A stretch of 64,000 nt of DNA, taken from NCBI RefSeq assembly GCF_015594725.1, contig NZ_JADNRC010000007.1:124001-188000 (forward strand), in the 5' to 3' direction. Made by a program: the position numbers and the translations under genes. The notes under the pieces were generated by a model. It was not told the origin of the DNA. It was given only the letters and a program-made list of their open reading frames with translations, and did no database searches. Origin of the DNA: Flavobacterium sp. ALJ2. Lineage in GTDB: Bacteria > Bacteroidota > Bacteroidia > Flavobacteriales > Flavobacteriaceae. Numbering within the stretch: the stretch's first letter is position 1; each line of letters opens with the position of its first letter. Shown piece after piece: positions 62,269-64,000 of this stretch.

Positions 62269-64000
62269 TTACCAACCTGGGTTTTGTTTTAATTCAACAC
62301 CTTGAGCTTTATACAAATCAATATCATTAGTAGGGATATTCATTAAGTAGTGTTTTGCTTCAAAGTTTCTGGTACTTGTTGGGTATATTTTTATATATCC
62401 GTTAGCATCTACAATAGTTTGTGATCCAACAGGAGTACCAATTCTTGCACCAAGATTTACATCTAGATTTTTTGAAGTATCAAGGTAATCTCCTTTTTTC
62501 CAACGGTAAATATCCATTTGTCTAATCGTTGTCCAACTCATAAATTCGATTTGACGCTCACGGCGTACTTCCCAAATTAGAGGACTAACAGAGCCGGATA
62601 TTTGCTCTAAAGGTGCTGTTCTTCTTGGGTCGTTAATTTGTATTCCTCCGGCAGATGCATTAGTTCCATCGGTAGTTAAAAGAGCAATTCCAGCACGAGC
62701 ACGTACTTTATTGATAGACATATCGAGATCTGTATTTGTAGCAGTACCAAGTTCAGCACAAGCTTCGGCATAATTTAAATATACTTCGCTTAATGTAAAT
62801 ACAGGTGCGTCAGTATAATTACGTCCTCCTGTTGTTACATCTGGGCCTGTTGTTGCAGGATTGTTGTATAATTCGAACACATACCCAGACATTGAAGTTA
62901 AAGCAGCAGCACTAAATGATTTTCCTTTATATCCATAATTGGCAGGGTTAACCGTTTTTCCAAAACGTGGATCTCTATTGGCAAAAGTTTTTGTAACGTT
63001 ATTGTCACCTGTATATTGGGTATTTCCTGCTTGTTGTATCGGTAATCCGTTTGTGGTTACATAACTATCGGCGGCCCATTTTGTTAAGCCGTATTGTATA
63101 GTTGATGTATTGGTATAGTTTTGAAGAGAATGCATTAATACGTTTGTTAAATAACGTTTTGCAAGTATCACTTCTGTGTTACCAGCCAATTCAACTGAGT
63201 TATAAAGAGATTTCCAATCGGTGTTTAATTTATAACCTCCATTATTCATCACAGCAAGTGAAGCAGTTTTGGCTTTGTTAAGATAAGCACTTCCGTCTTG
63301 ACCTAAATGGTATTTTCTGTACGTTCCTTCATAGATGCAAACGTTGCTTAGAGCTGCATAAGCAGTATATTTATTAACTGTTACATTTTTATCATCTACC
63401 GGAAGTAGCAGGTTAGTTGCTTCTTCTAAGTCTGCAATAACTTTATCGATAATCTCTGCTCTTTGTTTTGCTGGAGCATAAACTGCAGGATCATTTTGAG
63501 ATAAATAGCTATCAGTATATGGAACATTCCCCATTTTTTGTACCAAACGGAAATAGGTATAGGCTCTGAAAAATTTAGCTACTCCTATATAATGATTTTT
63601 TTTTGCCTCAGGCATAGGAACAGTAGGTACTTTTTCTAGCATTAAGTTGCAACGACGAATAAGTATGTAATAATCATTCCAGGAATAAATATTGGTAGGT
63701 GATGCTGTAATTGGCATTTGCTGAAAAGTAAAAGCGGATAGGTTATCGTCTATTTTAGAATCACTTCCATGATAGTAAAAAGAGGATAGTCCGATCGTTA
63801 CACCATTTCCATAACCATAAAAAGTATCATAATTAATCCATGAAAATGTCTTTACATTGTCTTCTGATTGCCAAAAGTTTTCGTTTGTAAATTTATCTGC
63901 AGGGTCGTCTGATAGATAGTCGTCACAACTAACTGAAGTTGTTGCTACAAAGGCAGTAGCGAACATCAGAAGTAATTTAGATTTTATAATTGATTTTTTC
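62269..64000 (-). CDS. RagB/SusD family nutrient-binding lipoprotein, start just outside window
   Basis: The frame is open to the window edge. Residues before the internal ATG at 63966 read KKSIIKSKLLLM, and the last base is compatible with the G of an ATG, so the true start probably lies two bases outside. The signal peptide ends in a lipobox (TTSVSC), placing the protein on the outer membrane surface. The RagB/SusD pattern shows in DDYLSDDPADKFTNENFW and, near the end, PLIWEVRRERQIEF and MDIYRWKKGDYLD. SusD proteins cap a TonB-dependent SusC pore, expected just beyond the window. In this locus the ligand is probably a peptidoglycan or amino-sugar fragment. Confidence 0.92.
   Translation of the reverse strand, partial: KKSIIKSKLLLMFATAFVATTSVSCDDYLSDDPADKFTNENFWQSEDNVKTFSWINYDTFYGYGNGVTIGLSSFYYHGSDSKIDDNLSAFTFQQMPITASPTNIYSWNDYYILIRRCNLMLEKVPTVPMPEAKKNHYIGVAKFFRAYTYFRLVQKMGNVPYTDSYLSQNDPAVYAPAKQRAEIIDKVIADLEEATNLLLPVDDKNVTVNKYTAYAALSNVCIYEGTYRKYHLGQDGSAYLNKAKTASLAVMNNGGYKLNTDWKSLYNSVELAGNTEVILAKRYLTNVLMHSLQNYTNTSTIQYGLTKWAADSYVTTNGLPIQQAGNTQYTGDNNVTKTFANRDPRFGKTVNPANYGYKGKSFSAAALTSMSGYVFELYNNPATTGPDVTTGGRNYTDAPVFTLSEVYLNYAEACAELGTATNTDLDMSINKVRARAGIALLTTDGTNASAGGIQINDPRRTAPLEQISGSVSPLIWEVRRERQIEFMSWTTIRQMDIYRWKKGDYLDTSKNLDVNLGARIGTPVGSQTIVDANGYIKIYPTSTRNFEAKHYLMNIPTNDIDLYKAQGVELKQNPGW

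Overview
The window is AT-rich chromosomal DNA of a Flavobacterium-like member of the Bacteroidota. The evidence is the gliding genes gldB and gldC, a SusD-type lipoprotein, DUF6702 and CarboxypepD_reg-like families, and repeated promoters with the Bacteroidota -7 element TAnnTTTG. Many starts have no Shine-Dalgarno sequence, and hairpin terminators separate most units.

Positions 1-21350 hold mostly core genes: a partial pepE, three tandem CarboxypepD_reg-like paralogs, a DUF6702 protein and an M1 peptidase, tatA and a PAP2 phosphatase, a PhyH-type dioxygenase, an O-methyltransferase, rlmN, a polyprenyl diphosphate synthase, an ECF sigma/anti-sigma-like/membrane-protein trio, dnaG (whose zinc ligands are all replaced), an orphan response regulator, nadE, gldB-gldC, engB and an alpha/beta hydrolase.

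Positions 21600-37970 are a compact division and cell wall (dcw) cluster on the + strand: mraZ, rsmH, ftsL, ftsI, murE, mraY, murD, a four-helix-bundle gene, ftsW, murG, murC, ftsQ, ftsA, ftsZ. GTGGT boxes at helical spacing precede mraZ and look like its own operator. A strong terminator follows ftsZ. A YqeY-like gene and two tRNA-Arg genes (anticodons TCG and TCT) come next.

Positions 38800-52560 look accessory. They carry a sucrose-phosphate synthase/phosphatase fusion followed 1 nt later by a GH32-like hydrolase, a 46-residue membrane protein, a complete type II-C CRISPR-Cas locus, and an orphan immunity-like gene beside a possible toxin remnant. The CRISPR locus has a divergent tracrRNA, cas9, an array of 26 repeats and 25 spacers, and cas1-cas2 running back towards the array. 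The tracrRNA shows that crRNAs are read in the + direction from the cas9 side. The only variant repeat is also at the cas9 end, so the growing end appears to face cas2, downstream of crRNA transcription.

Positions 52559-64000 are a minus-strand peptidoglycan-sugar locus. In transcription order it has SusD, NamZ (DUF1343), MurQ, a sodium:solute symporter, a NagZ-like GH3 fused to a serine hydrolase, AnmK and a NagX-like membrane protein. Together they could bind, trim, import and convert MurNAc-containing fragments to GlcNAc-6-phosphate and lactate.
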